Positions 1 through 8,315 of a stretch of DNA of 64,000 bases are shown piece by piece. The DNA is taken from the NCBI RefSeq assembly GCF_030123325.1, contig NZ_CP126106.1, positions 4,740,001 to 4,804,000 on the forward strand, read 5' to 3'. This stretch comes from Peribacillus simplex. GTDB taxonomy: Bacteria; Bacillota; Bacilli; Bacillales; DSM-1321. Both the position numbers and the translations under genes were made by a program. Within the stretch, counting starts at the first letter, position 1. The number at the start of each line of letters is the position of its first letter. Below the pieces are notes generated by a model. It was not told where the DNA came from, made no database searches, and saw only the letters and a list, made by a program, of their open reading frames with translations.

Positions 1-89
1 CTGCCGGTTTGTTCTGTTGCACACCCTGATAAAACGGATGAGATGCCTAATAAAGAGGCAAAAAGCAACCCAATCATACCTTTTCTCAT
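1..89 (-). CDS. Lipoprotein N-terminus, probable peptide ABC substrate-binding protein (partial)
   Basis: The reverse strand opens an ATG at 89 behind a strong GGAGG site (91-105) and reads 29 codons to the window edge. The product starts with MRK, a hydrophobic stretch, then the lipobox LSGC with the lipidated Cys at residue 23, followed by a polar ATEQTG. This is a type II signal peptide of a surface lipoprotein. It diverges from a dipeptide-type ABC operon that lacks its own binding protein, so the natural inference is that this is the solute-binding subunit. The mature domain lies outside the window, so the family is not confirmed. Confidence 0.75.
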   Translation of the reverse strand, partial: MRKGMIGLLFASLLGISSVLSGCATEQTG

Positions 90-299
90 TCTATTTCCTC
101 CCTTTTCATCCTCCCTTTGTTTCTCCAAGTAACTTTCAGCTATGGGTACATCGGGCTTACTGTAAATTATAAAAAAAAATAAAATTTTATATTTTCAGAA
201 TCTTTACTCATTTTTTAATTATCTTTACTGCTTTTCCGCATCATATTTACTTCAATTCCTTTTTTGAATAAATTGAATGAAAGAAAAGGAGGAAGTCCA
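90..299. promoter_or_regulatory. Divergent promoter region, lipoprotein and peptide ABC operon
   Basis: An AT-rich 210-bp gap separates the divergent lipoprotein and permease genes and must hold both promoters. Both flanking genes have good Shine-Dalgarno sites. I see A/T tracts around 165-225 but no operator palindrome clear enough to name. Confidence 0.5.
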
Positions 300-1202
300 A
301 TGAAGCCAGAGGTCGTAATCAATAATACCGAATTGAATGTAAACGAAAGAAAATCTCCGAAACTAAGACACTGGAAAGCCTTTTATAAAAAATTCAAACG
401 AAATAAATTGGCATTGGTAGGCGGGTATATCGTAATTTTTTATATTTTATTGGCTATCTTTGCACCTTTGATCTCACCGCAGGATCCGTATGAAATTGAC
501 TTAGTCAACAAACTCCAGCCTCCATCGGCCGAACATCTGATGGGTACGGATGATAAGGGAAGGGATATTTTAAGCAGATTATTATATGGGACAAGGCTTT
601 CATTGACGGTCGGGTTTGTCTCTGTATTCTTCGGGGCGTTCATTGGGATACTCCTTGGGTTAACAGCCGGGTATTACGGAAAATGGATCGATACCGTCAT
701 CATGAGGATTGTCGATGTTCTGCTGGCTTTCCCGGGAATTTTGCTAGCTCTTGCCATCATCAGTGCCCTTGGTCCAAGTTTAATCAATGTAATGGTAGCG
801 GTCGGCGTCTTTTCCATACCGATGTTCGCCCGGATTGTACGCGGTTCCACATTGTCAGTCAGGAAGCTGGAATATATCGATGCCATTCGTGCATTGGGAG
901 CCACCGACATCACGATCATATGCAAGCATATTTTTCCGAATATTCTATCACCCGTCATCGTTCAAGCCACATTACGTCTGGCAACGGCCATTCTGTCGGC
1001 AGCCGGATTATCATTTCTGGGACTGGGAGCCCAGCCGCCTTCTCCAGAATGGGGAGCGATGCTGAGCAGCGGTCGGGATTATTTGTTTAGCGCCCCCCAC
1101 ATCGCTTTGTTTCCGGGGATAGCGATATCAACACTGGTACTTGGTTTCAACATCTTCGGGGATGGACTTAGAGATGCCCTGGATCCAAGAATGAAAAAAT
1201 AA
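300..1202 (+). CDS. Dipeptide/oligopeptide ABC transporter permease, DppC/OppC type
   Basis: Inner-membrane subunit of a peptide (or nickel/peptide-like) importer. The ATG at 300 is preferred over an in-frame ATG at 264 because GAAAAGGAGG ends seven bases before it. The roughly 300-residue product has an N-terminal cytoplasmic segment, a first membrane helix near residues 40-60, the OppC_N-type motif LMGTDDKGRDILSRLLYGTR, and five further helices. The EAA-loop equivalent reads around IDAIRALGATD. The C-terminal LGFNIFGDGLRDALDPR is typical of DppC. It heads a four-gene operon. Gene order C-B-D-F with a divergent binding protein is less common than A-B-C-D-F. The substrate cannot be told from sequence. 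Confidence 0.92.
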   Translation: MKPEVVINNTELNVNERKSPKLRHWKAFYKKFKRNKLALVGGYIVIFYILLAIFAPLISPQDPYEIDLVNKLQPPSAEHLMGTDDKGRDILSRLLYGTRLSLTVGFVSVFFGAFIGILLGLTAGYYGKWIDTVIMRIVDVLLAFPGILLALAIISALGPSLINVMVAVGVFSIPMFARIVRGSTLSVRKLEYIDAIRALGATDITIICKHIFPNILSPVIVQATLRLATAILSAAGLSFLGLGAQPPSPEWGAMLSSGRDYLFSAPHIALFPGIAISTLVLGFNIFGDGLRDALDPRMKK

Positions 1203-1214
1203 GGAGGAGAGAAA

Positions 1215-2135
1215 ATGTTCGTATTCATTATCCGACGGGTACTTCAAACCATACCGGTATTACTGGGAGTAAGTCTTGTTGTGTTCCTCATCATGCAAAT
1301 GGTCCCGGGAGATCCGGCGACACTGCTTGCAGGTGAAGGAGCGACTAAAGAAACGATTGAATCGCTGCGGCATGAGCTTGGCTTGGATCGTCCAATCCTC
1401 TATCAGTACGTCGACTATGTCCTTCATGCCGTTCAAGGTGATTTCGGGGAATCACTCCGCAGCAGCCGCCCTGTTTTGGACGAAATCATGGTCCGTTTGC
1501 CCATCACCCTTGAACTGGCACTTGCAAGCATTTTCATAACGGTCGTGCTTGGAATGATCGCAGGAATCATCTCGGCCACCAAGCAATACTCGGCAGCTGA
1601 CATTTCCATCATGATCGTTGCTTTACTGGGAATCTCGTTACCTAGTTTTTGGCTGGGCCTCATGCTTATCTACTTCTTTTCCGTGAACCTTCATTTGTTT
1701 CCGGTTTCAGGTTGGGGAACTTTCAGCCACATGATACTCCCAGCCATAACCCTTGGGGCCGGCGGAGCGGCCATTGTCGCCAGGATGACCAGGTCGAGCA
1801 TGCTTGAAGTCGTTCGCCAGGACTACATCCGGACCGCAAGAGCCAAAGGATTGAAAGAATATATCATCATTTATAAACATGGCCTGAAAAATGCGCTTAT
1901 CCCCGTCATTACGGTCGTTGGCCTCCAGTTCGGTGCACTCCTTGGCGGCACAGTATTGACAGAGTCCGTTTTTGCCATCAATGGACTTGGGAGATTGATA
2001 GTCGATGCAATCAGAACGAGGGATTTGCCGATGGTCCAAGGCGGGGTCCTCATCGCTTCCGTTATCTTCGTATTCATGAATTTGGCAGTGGATGTCCTCT
2101 ATCGATACTTTAACAAAAGAATAGACTTGAACTAA
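1215..2135 (+). CDS. Dipeptide/oligopeptide ABC transporter permease, DppB/OppB type
   Basis: Second membrane subunit, 306 residues, starting 12 bases after the first permease behind AAGGAGGAG. It shows the DppB pattern: an N-terminal helix in MFVFIIRRVLQTIPVLLGVS, the extracellular segment with MVPGDPA, five more helices, and the cytoplasmic coupling loop DYIRTARAKGLKEYIIIYKH, which contacts the ATPases. The C-terminus LAVDVLYRYFNKRIDLN is standard for the family. It would form a heterodimer with the preceding permease. Nothing is missing or unusual in the protein. Confidence 0.93.
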   Translation: MFVFIIRRVLQTIPVLLGVSLVVFLIMQMVPGDPATLLAGEGATKETIESLRHELGLDRPILYQYVDYVLHAVQGDFGESLRSSRPVLDEIMVRLPITLELALASIFITVVLGMIAGIISATKQYSAADISIMIVALLGISLPSFWLGLMLIYFFSVNLHLFPVSGWGTFSHMILPAITLGAGGAAIVARMTRSSMLEVVRQDYIRTARAKGLKEYIIIYKHGLKNALIPVITVVGLQFGALLGGTVLTESVFAINGLGRLIVDAIRTRDLPMVQGGVLIASVIFVFMNLAVDVLYRYFNKRIDLN

Positions 2136-2147
2136 GGAGGTATGATG

Positions 2148-3170
2148 ATGAAACAGGTTGATGATAAAATACTGGAGGTAAAAAATCTGCAAACCCACTT
2201 TTTCACGGACGAAGGAACGAGTAAAGCGGTCAACGGAATCAGTTTCTCCCTTAATAAAGGGGAAACGCTTGGAATCGTCGGGGAGTCCGGAAGCGGGAAA
2301 AGCATAACATCGCTATCATTATTAAGGCTCATTCCATCGCCCCCCGGCAAGATTGCCGGTGGCAGCATCCTTTTTAAAGGGGAGGATTTGCTTACGAAGT
2401 CTGAAAAGCAGATGCGGTCCATACGCGGGAATGAAATTTCGATGATATTTCAGGAGCCGATGACATCGTTGAATCCCGTATATCCAGCGGGCGAGCAAAT
2501 TGCAGAAGCGATCCGGCTACATCAAAAGCTGGGAAAAAAGGAAGCATGGAATAAAGCGGTCGACATGCTTCGGCTCGTCGGCATCCCCTCACCCGAAAAA
2601 AGGGCAAAACAGGAGCCGCATGAGCTAAGCGGCGGAATGAGGCAAAGGGTCATGATTGCCATGGCACTTGCCTGCCACCCTGAGGTTCTAATAGCGGATG
2701 AACCTACAACAGCACTGGATGTGACGATCCAAGCCCAAATCCTTGAACTGATCAAGACGCTGCAAAAGGATTTCGGGACGGCTGTCATTTTGATCACTCA
2801 TGATTTGGGTGTCGTATATGAAACCTGTGATCGGGTTGCCGTCATGTACGCAGGAAAAATCGTCGAATACACTTTGGCCAAGGAAATATTCACAAACCCA
2901 AAACATCCATACACGATTGGCTTATTGAACTCCCTCCCGCGTCTGGATATGGACCAGGAAGAACTGACTACAATCCCCGGGACCGTTCCAAGTCCTTACA
3001 ACATGCCCAAGGGCTGCAGCTTCGCTCCCCGCTGTGCACATGCGAGGGGCATTTGTGAACAGGCTGTACCGGATCTCCAAGCTATCGGCCCAAGCACCGA
3101 GGTCAGCTGCTGGATGTTCACCCCTCAATGGGAGAAGGAATATGACGCTCAAGAGAAGGTGGGAATTTAA
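2148..3170 (+). CDS. Peptide ABC transporter ATP-binding protein, DppD/OppD type
   Basis: First of two cytoplasmic ATPases. Three ATGs lie in tandem (2142, 2145, 2148). The last is the best spaced from AAGGAGG. It has Walker A GESGSGKS, Q-loop IFQEPMTSLNP, signature LSGGMRQRV, Walker B VLIADEPTTALDV and switch His in LITHDLGVV. The C-terminal oligopeptide extension carries Cys residues (CSFAPRCAHARGIC) as in OppD/DppD, which often bind an Fe-S cluster. Its TAA stop overlaps the next start by one base, so translation is probably coupled. Confidence 0.93.
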   Translation: MKQVDDKILEVKNLQTHFFTDEGTSKAVNGISFSLNKGETLGIVGESGSGKSITSLSLLRLIPSPPGKIAGGSILFKGEDLLTKSEKQMRSIRGNEISMIFQEPMTSLNPVYPAGEQIAEAIRLHQKLGKKEAWNKAVDMLRLVGIPSPEKRAKQEPHELSGGMRQRVMIAMALACHPEVLIADEPTTALDVTIQAQILELIKTLQKDFGTAVILITHDLGVVYETCDRVAVMYAGKIVEYTLAKEIFTNPKHPYTIGLLNSLPRLDMDQEELTTIPGTVPSPYNMPKGCSFAPRCAHARGICEQAVPDLQAIGPSTEVSCWMFTPQWEKEYDAQEKVGI

Positions 3171-4159
3171 TGATGGGTGTACCAGCTGCAGAGAAAAAGG
3201 TTCTGCTTAAAGTGGATCAATTGAAACAATACTTTCCGATCAAGGGCGGGTTTTTCGGAAGAACCATCAATCATGTAAAAGCCGTCGATGACATTACCTT
3301 CGATATCCATCAGGGCGAGACCTTAAGCATAGTCGGCGAATCCGGCTGCGGAAAATCGACTACCGGAAGGGCCATCCTTCGATTGGATGAACCAACAAGC
3401 GGGAGCATTCACTTTCAGGATAAGGATTTACTGAGTTTAGGAAAAAAGGAAATGAGGCGTACCAGGAAGGATCTGCAAGTCATTTTTCAAGATCCATTTG
3501 CCTCCCTTAACCCGAGACAGACGATCGGCCAAATTCTCGGAGAAGCTTTGGCCATCCAAAATGTAGTACCTAAAGAAAACCGGAAGAGCCGGATTGAAGA
3601 ATTATTGGGACATGTCGGGCTGAGACCGGAGTCCATGGAAAGATACCCGCATGAATTCAGCGGCGGCCAGAGACAGCGGGTCGGCATTGCGCGGGCTCTT
3701 GCAGTGGACCCAAAATTGATCATATGTGACGAAGCTGTATCTGCACTGGATGTCTCCATTCAAGCGCAAGTGCTGAATTTATTAAAATCCTTACAGCGCC
3801 AGTTCGACCTTACCTTTCTTTTCATATCACATGATTTAGGCGTGGTCAGGCATATCTCGGATCGGGTTATGGTCATGTATCTCGGAAAGATAGTCGAAAT
3901 AGCCGATAAAAAATCCATTTTCGAACAGCCGCAGCATCCATATACAAGGGCATTGCTATCGGCCATCCCAGTACCGAATCCTGTGCATGAAAGAGAACGG
4001 ATCCTATTGACGGGTGATGTCCCCTCACCCATCGACCCTCCAATCGGCTGCCGCTTCCATACACGGTGCCCTTTTGTACAGGATATCTGCAAAACACAGC
4101 TGCCTGAACTAAAAAGATCCGCACAAAACCATCAAGTGGCTTGTCACATTGTGTCATAA
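3170..4159 (+). CDS. Peptide ABC transporter ATP-binding protein, DppF/OppF type
   Basis: Second ATPase of the importer, 329 residues. Walker A is GESGCGKST, signature FSGGQRQRVGIARAL, Walker B LIICDEAVSALDVS, and switch His in FISHDLGVV. The aromatic GGFFGRT insertion before Walker A and the C-terminal CRFHTRCPFVQDIC Cys motif are DppF/OppF hallmarks. One unusual point is EAVSALD where EPVSALD is commoner. This change is also seen in other OppF-type proteins and need not be inactivating. It is the last gene of the transport operon; an 88-bp gap follows before the sensor kinase. Confidence 0.93.
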   Translation: MMGVPAAEKKVLLKVDQLKQYFPIKGGFFGRTINHVKAVDDITFDIHQGETLSIVGESGCGKSTTGRAILRLDEPTSGSIHFQDKDLLSLGKKEMRRTRKDLQVIFQDPFASLNPRQTIGQILGEALAIQNVVPKENRKSRIEELLGHVGLRPESMERYPHEFSGGQRQRVGIARALAVDPKLIICDEAVSALDVSIQAQVLNLLKSLQRQFDLTFLFISHDLGVVRHISDRVMVMYLGKIVEIADKKSIFEQPQHPYTRALLSAIPVPNPVHERERILLTGDVPSPIDPPIGCRFHTRCPFVQDICKTQLPELKRSAQNHQVACHIVS

Positions 4160-4247
4160 GCTGTAGATTTCCGGAGGGGTCTTTAGTATGATACTAATAA
4201 ACAGAATAATTCAAGTTATTTAAAAATATAACCAGCAGAGGTTCACC

Positions 4248-5015
4248 ATGCTAAGTTACGAAGGATTCACATTAATTATCATGCTCTTCATTTTAGCTCC
4301 CATCATGGGAGCTATCGCTCTTTTATTTCTATTCATATTCGAGAAAAGGATCGACCTTCTTGAAAATAAAAACAAAGAGATCCGCCTGGAGCAAGCACTG
4401 CAGGAAGCACAGTATAATAAATTGAACCAGCAAATCCAGCCACACTTTTTGTTCAATACACTGAATGTCATACTGGGCTTGGCCCGCCTGAACAGGACGG
4501 CTGAATTGATACGGGCATTAGAGGCATTTTCGCAATTCCTGAAATTCAAATATAAAGCATCAGAACCATTGATCCCCCTTTCCCAGGAAATCCAGTATAC
4601 CCAACATTATCTCGACATCCAGACCCTTCGCTTCGGTGATCGGCTCAAGATTGACATGGAGTGCCCAGAACCATTATCAATCGCATTGGTCCCACCCTTC
4701 ATTCTCCAGACATTGGTGGAGAATTCGTTTAAACACGGATTGGAAAAAAAAGTGGGTGAAGCCCTGCTGCATATCCGTTTCCATCTGGATTCGCAGATGG
4801 TATATCTGGAAGTGGCGGACAATGGATTAATGGGAAATGAATCTTCCGTTACGGACGAAGGCGGCCATGGCCTGGATAATATCCAAAAACGTCTATATTT
4901 GTATTTTAATGACCGTGCACAATTGAATATAGCTTCTAATGAATCGGGAACTAAGGTAGAGGTATCATGGCCACTGGTTTTTGATAAGAAATTGGAGGAG
5001 GCGGAGCCGGAATGA
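4248..5015 (+). CDS. Sensor histidine kinase, LytS/YesM (His_kinase PF06580) type
   Basis: Membrane kinase of a two-component pair, 255 residues. It has a single N-terminal helix (about 8-33), a short coiled linker, then the family phosphoacceptor motif QQIQPHFLFNTLNVI (His near 67), an N-box LVENSFKHGLEKKV and a G-box GGHGLDNIQKRL. There is no extracytoplasmic sensor domain, so it must sense through its membrane helix or a partner protein. The symporter two genes downstream is the obvious candidate partner. The gene overlaps the response regulator by four bases (ATGA). A strong GGAGGGG at about 4172 precedes a tiny ATG frame instead of this start. Confidence 0.9.
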   Translation: MLSYEGFTLIIMLFILAPIMGAIALLFLFIFEKRIDLLENKNKEIRLEQALQEAQYNKLNQQIQPHFLFNTLNVILGLARLNRTAELIRALEAFSQFLKFKYKASEPLIPLSQEIQYTQHYLDIQTLRFGDRLKIDMECPEPLSIALVPPFILQTLVENSFKHGLEKKVGEALLHIRFHLDSQMVYLEVADNGLMGNESSVTDEGGHGLDNIQKRLYLYFNDRAQLNIASNESGTKVEVSWPLVFDKKLEEAEPE

Positions 5016-5710
5016 ATGTATTATTAGTTGATGACGAACCATTGGTCCTTGAACAAATGGAATATATGATTCAGTCCATATACCCTTTTTGGAAGTTTCA
5101 CAAAGCTGCTGATGCCTGTCAGGCACTGACCCTCAATCAAAATCATAAAATCAACCTCGCTTTCCTGGATATTAATCTACCGGGGCGATCTGGTCTTGAA
5201 TTTGGCGAAGACCTAAGGGCACTGAACAAAGAAGTCGAAATCATAATGGTGACCGCACATCAAAGTTTCGATTATGCCCAGCAATCCATCAGGATAGGCG
5301 TGGTTGATTATTTAACGAAACCTGTCATAGAAAGTGATTTGCATAAAGTCCTGGCCAAGTATGACAAAAGTGAATCTTCCCATAACTATTCAACCCTTAT
5401 TCACCATTCGCTTTCATTCATTCATGAAAATTATGCCGAAAAACTCTCCCTTTCGGACATCGCTCGTGAAGTGCATACCAATCCGACTTATTTAAGCAGG
5501 AAATTCCATGAAGAAGTCGGAACTTCCTTTTCGGAATATTTAATGCACTATAGAATAAAGGCCGCTAAAAGGGCCCTGACCAATAACACCAGCTGGAGCA
5601 TATCAGACGTCGCTGAAAACTCGGGTTTCAATAGCCAGCATTATTTCAGCACTTTATTCCGGAAGATAGAGGGAATCACGCCCAAGGAGTTCCGCGAGAA
5701 AGGAAAATGA
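5012..5710 (+). CDS. Response regulator, receiver plus AraC-type DNA-binding domain
   Basis: Cytoplasmic transcription factor paired with the preceding kinase. Receiver residues 1-120 contain the acidic pair DDE at 7-9, phosphoacceptor Asp53 in FLDINLPG, the Thr of VTAHQ and the conserved Lys in YLTKPV. Residues 130-232 hold two helix-turn-helix units of the AraC family, with LSLSDIAREVHTNPTYLSRKF and the signature around ISDVAENSGFNSQHYFSTLF. At 232 residues it lacks the long middle region of YesN relatives. The likely target is the co-transcribed symporter gene. Confidence 0.92.
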   Translation: MNVLLVDDEPLVLEQMEYMIQSIYPFWKFHKAADACQALTLNQNHKINLAFLDINLPGRSGLEFGEDLRALNKEVEIIMVTAHQSFDYAQQSIRIGVVDYLTKPVIESDLHKVLAKYDKSESSHNYSTLIHHSLSFIHENYAEKLSLSDIAREVHTNPTYLSRKFHEEVGTSFSEYLMHYRIKAAKRALTNNTSWSISDVAENSGFNSQHYFSTLFRKIEGITPKEFREKGK

Positions 5711-5713
5711 ACA

Positions 5714-7039
5714 TTGCGATCACGTACATTTCAAGAATACGTACAAGGCCCCATCCAAATCGGGATGGGTTTAGGGATCATCTCCCTCCTGGCACGCTGG
5801 GTGACAGGAACCACGATATTATCCTCCCCCGAATCGATGGTGAAGTATGGAGTTTTCGGAGGGATCGGGTACGCACTGATGGGAGCGATCGCCCTGTCGA
5901 TGTTCAGCTTCATCGGGAAAAGGGTTCGGCAGGATTTCCCCGTGGGTTTGACCATCGGGGACTATTTAAAAGCCCGGCTTCACCCGCTCGGATATTGGAT
6001 ATTGATCGTGATCCTGGTCATAACCAGTTTTCACATCCTATTCATTCAGGGAATGGCCGCGTCCACCCTATGTCAGTTTCTTTTCGATACACCGCTCTAT
6101 GTCGGGTTGTTCTTTTTTTTCGCTTTCTGCGTCCTTTATGCTGGATTCGGCGGGTTAAAGCTCATTCATGGATTCGCAGCTTTTCAAGTCATCTTCATGT
6201 TTGCCGCAGTTATCTTGATTCCATTATACTTTTTCGTCAAGGAAGGGATTCAGCCTGTTTATGATGGGATTCGTTTATACCATCCATACATGCTCGTAAT
6301 CAATAAGTATGATCTATGGAGTTTTCTTTTAGCAGGACTTCTTGTCGGGTTCGGCCAGTTTTTCTTTGACCTAACATCATGGCAGCGATTATTCATGATG
6401 GAAATGAAAAAGGTTCCCTTAACATTCTCTTTATCCGGCCTTATCTGGATCATATTCCCGCTCTCCTTTTCATCCCTGTTCATCATGGTCATCTTTACGG
6501 GCGGCTTCACTGATATACACTCGATCCTTGATGGATTGGCAAACAAAATAACGACACCATTCTTTTTCATCCTTTTTGTGCTCTGCGCTTTCAGTGCAAT
6601 CACCTCAACATTCGGCGCCTGCCTGCATTCATTGGTAAGCCTGATCGTAGCCAATATTCTTGAACCATTACAAACAAAAAAAAATGACCAGCAAAAAATA
6701 AGATTGGCCTGCCTGCTTTCAATCTGTATTGGAGGATTGGTTTTCGTTGCTACAATCTTCTATTCCCCAAACCTATTAGAGCTCTTATTTTATTCAGGCA
6801 ATATATACTCGGCATTGCTGGCCCCAATCCTGGTCATCGTATTCAGCAAAGGGAAAGTCGCTGATTACATACCGATAAGCGCAGTCCTGGCCATTGTGGC
6901 TTCATACATCATCCAGCCTTATGTAAGTGAATTCCAAAGCATATGGTTTAGCGGGTTGGCTTCATTGACGATCCTGGTGATTTGTATGATCCTTACCCTC
7001 ATCAAGAACAAATGGAAGTTCGTGAAAACCAAACCATAA
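5714..7039 (+). CDS. Sodium:solute symporter family (SSS) permease
   Basis: Integral membrane transporter of 441 residues with about 11-13 hydrophobic helices. It starts at TTG 5714, three bases after the regulator stop, with AAAGGA nine bases upstream. An ATG at 5707 belongs to another frame that is only a shadow. SSS features are the early WVTGTTILSSPESMVKYGVFGG stretch (quoted in part: WVTGTTILSSPES), the loop DLTSWQRLFMME and the helix LCAFSAITSTFGACLHSL. The substrate is unknown; distant relatives carry proline, pantothenate, urea or monocarboxylates. The kinase-regulator-symporter operon suggests that substrate flux controls its own expression. Confidence 0.88.
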   Translation: MRSRTFQEYVQGPIQIGMGLGIISLLARWVTGTTILSSPESMVKYGVFGGIGYALMGAIALSMFSFIGKRVRQDFPVGLTIGDYLKARLHPLGYWILIVILVITSFHILFIQGMAASTLCQFLFDTPLYVGLFFFFAFCVLYAGFGGLKLIHGFAAFQVIFMFAAVILIPLYFFVKEGIQPVYDGIRLYHPYMLVINKYDLWSFLLAGLLVGFGQFFFDLTSWQRLFMMEMKKVPLTFSLSGLIWIIFPLSFSSLFIMVIFTGGFTDIHSILDGLANKITTPFFFILFVLCAFSAITSTFGACLHSLVSLIVANILEPLQTKKNDQQKIRLACLLSICIGGLVFVATIFYSPNLLELLFYSGNIYSALLAPILVIVFSKGKVADYIPISAVLAIVASYIIQPYVSEFQSIWFSGLASLTILVICMILTLIKNKWKFVKTKP

Positions 7040-7047
7040 ATACTGCA

Positions 7048-7082
7048 AACCCCATTCATTATGAATGGGGTTCTTCTTTTTA
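7048..7082 (+). terminator. Rho-independent terminator after symporter operon
   Basis: AACCCCATTCAT and its reverse complement ATGAATGGGGTT form a 12-bp stem at 7048-7072, followed by a T-rich run TTCTTCTTTTT. It ends the kinase/regulator/symporter operon and may serve the convergent quinone reductase gene as well. Confidence 0.88.
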
Positions 7083-7094
7083 ACTCGCAATAAC

Positions 7095-7682
7095 TTAGCT
7101 TGCCACCTTTCTGAAATACCGATAAACCTTTTCTAGCTTTTGAATCTGTTTCCCCTTTGGGCTTTCCATATTTCCGAATTCGAAAAACTTCACTTTTTTA
7201 ATTCCGACAAAATTGAATAATGCTCTTTTCATCAAGATTTTATGCGCATCATTCAACCAGAGAAGCGGATACTTTGCAGGTCCCTTCATCGTGGATACAC
7301 ATACGACCGACTTTCCCTTTAGGAGACCCTCTGGGAACAATCCCTTTTTATCCCTGTAAGCAAAATTCGCAGAAAACAATTGATCAATGTATCCCATCAG
7401 CATTGCCGGAGGCCTCCCCCACCAGATTGGATAGATAAAGACAATCTTGTCTGCCCAGGTAATTTGATTTCTATATTTTTCAAGCTGAGGATCACGATGC
7501 ATATTACGCCTTCGTTTATGCTCATTGAACTCCAAGAGCGGATTAAAGCCCTCTTCATATAAATCCAATACCTGCAGCCCCTTTATGTTGGAGTTCTCCT
7601 TACTGCCCTTGATGACCTTTTCTAAAAAAGCATGGCTTAAGCTTTCATGATTTGGATATGTGTAAATGACCAGCACGTTCAT
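7095..7682 (-). CDS. Flavodoxin-like NAD(P)H:quinone oxidoreductase (MdaB/KefF/YwrO family)
   Basis: Cytoplasmic FMN/FAD enzyme of 195 residues that reduces quinones or similar electrophiles by two electrons. The N-terminus MNVLVIYTYPNHESLSHAF is the phosphate-binding loop of the family. YPIWWGRPPAMLMGYIDQLF is the flavin and quinone-site signature, and VVCVSTMKGP follows. It is divergent from a MarR-type regulator, with shared inverted repeats between them, so induction by a quinone or aromatic compound through loss of repression is likely. The physiological substrate is unknown. Confidence 0.9.
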   Translation of the reverse strand: MNVLVIYTYPNHESLSHAFLEKVIKGSKENSNIKGLQVLDLYEEGFNPLLEFNEHKRRRNMHRDPQLEKYRNQITWADKIVFIYPIWWGRPPAMLMGYIDQLFSANFAYRDKKGLFPEGLLKGKSVVCVSTMKGPAKYPLLWLNDAHKILMKRALFNFVGIKKVKFFEFGNMESPKGKQIQKLEKVYRYFRKVAS

Positions 7683-7702
7683 GACGTACCCCCCTATTTA
7701 CT

Positions 7703-7770
7703 TATCATTTGATAACAATCATATAACAGTGACTTTTTTGTTGTCAAATGATAGTTGTATTTTGATAACA
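7703..7770. promoter_or_regulatory. Putative MarR operators between divergent genes
   Basis: TATCATTTGA at 7703-7712 is repeated in inverted form as TCAAATGATA at 7744-7753. The direct motif TTTGATAACA occurs at 7708-7717 and again at 7761-7770. They lie in the short gap between the quinone reductase and the marR-like gene, where MarR proteins usually bind. Binding by this regulator is inferred. Confidence 0.6.
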
Positions 7771-7802
7771 CTTTTGATATCTTCACAAGAGAGGTGAAAG
7801 TT

Positions 7803-8231
7803 ATGGACAAAAAAGCTCTTTTTGAAAAAATGGTCACATTTACAACTTCCGTACATCAAGTGACACACGAATTGACCCAAAACGCCAAATCCGATTCCAT
7901 CACGCCGGTACAATATAAAATCCTTGAATATATAACAGTCAGCCAGCCTGTCACACCAAGTGAAATCAGTGACTGTCAGCACATTTCCATGCCTAACACG
8001 AGCCGTGAACTGAAAAAATTAAGCGAAAAGAATTTAATCGAAAAAATAAGTGATTCGGAAGATAGACGGAAACAATGCATCCGCCTCTCCAAAGAGGGGG
8101 AAATGATGATGAACGAGGCTTTTGCAATCGTGGAATCCCGTTTCCAAAGCCGGCTGCAGCATGCATCAAAGGAAGATTTAGCGGATATTGACCGTGCCCT
8201 GGACATTCTTCAAACAAAACTTTTTTACTAA
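7803..8231 (+). CDS. MarR-family transcriptional regulator
   Basis: Dimeric winged-helix repressor of 142 residues. The start is ATG 7803 behind GAGAGGTGA; an upstream in-frame ATG at 7755 lacks a ribosome site and would run through the operator region. The wHTH includes VTPSEISDCQHISMPNTSRELKKL (recognition helix, quoted piece ISMPNTSRELKKL) and the wing DSEDRRKQCIRLSKEGE with the conserved D-R pair. It probably controls itself and the divergent quinone reductase. No Cys redox switch is evident apart from single Cys residues (SDCQH and KQCIR), of which SDCQH is close to the recognition helix. Confidence 0.9.
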   Translation: MDKKALFEKMVTFTTSVHQVTHELTQNAKSDSITPVQYKILEYITVSQPVTPSEISDCQHISMPNTSRELKKLSEKNLIEKISDSEDRRKQCIRLSKEGEMMMNEAFAIVESRFQSRLQHASKEDLADIDRALDILQTKLFY

Positions 8232-8244
8232 ATAAACAAAAATG

Positions 8245-8290
8245 GCTCCCGGGATTGAAGTTGACAAAGAATCCATTCAATCCCGGGAGC
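8245..8290 (-). terminator. Bidirectional terminator between marR-like gene and selO
   Basis: A perfect 15-bp stem, GCTCCCGGGATTGAA (8245-8259) and TTCAATCCCGGGAGC (8276-8290). On the minus strand it is followed by CATTTTTG, so it best fits termination of selO, but it lies convergently between two genes. Confidence 0.8.
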
Positions 8291-8315
8291 TCATTCATAC
8301 ATGCATGTTTTATAA

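Noticed and set aside
5707..6264. 185-codon plus-strand frame starting ATG 5707
   Set aside because: Overlaps the SSS symporter in another frame, with Arg/His-rich composition typical of a shadow.
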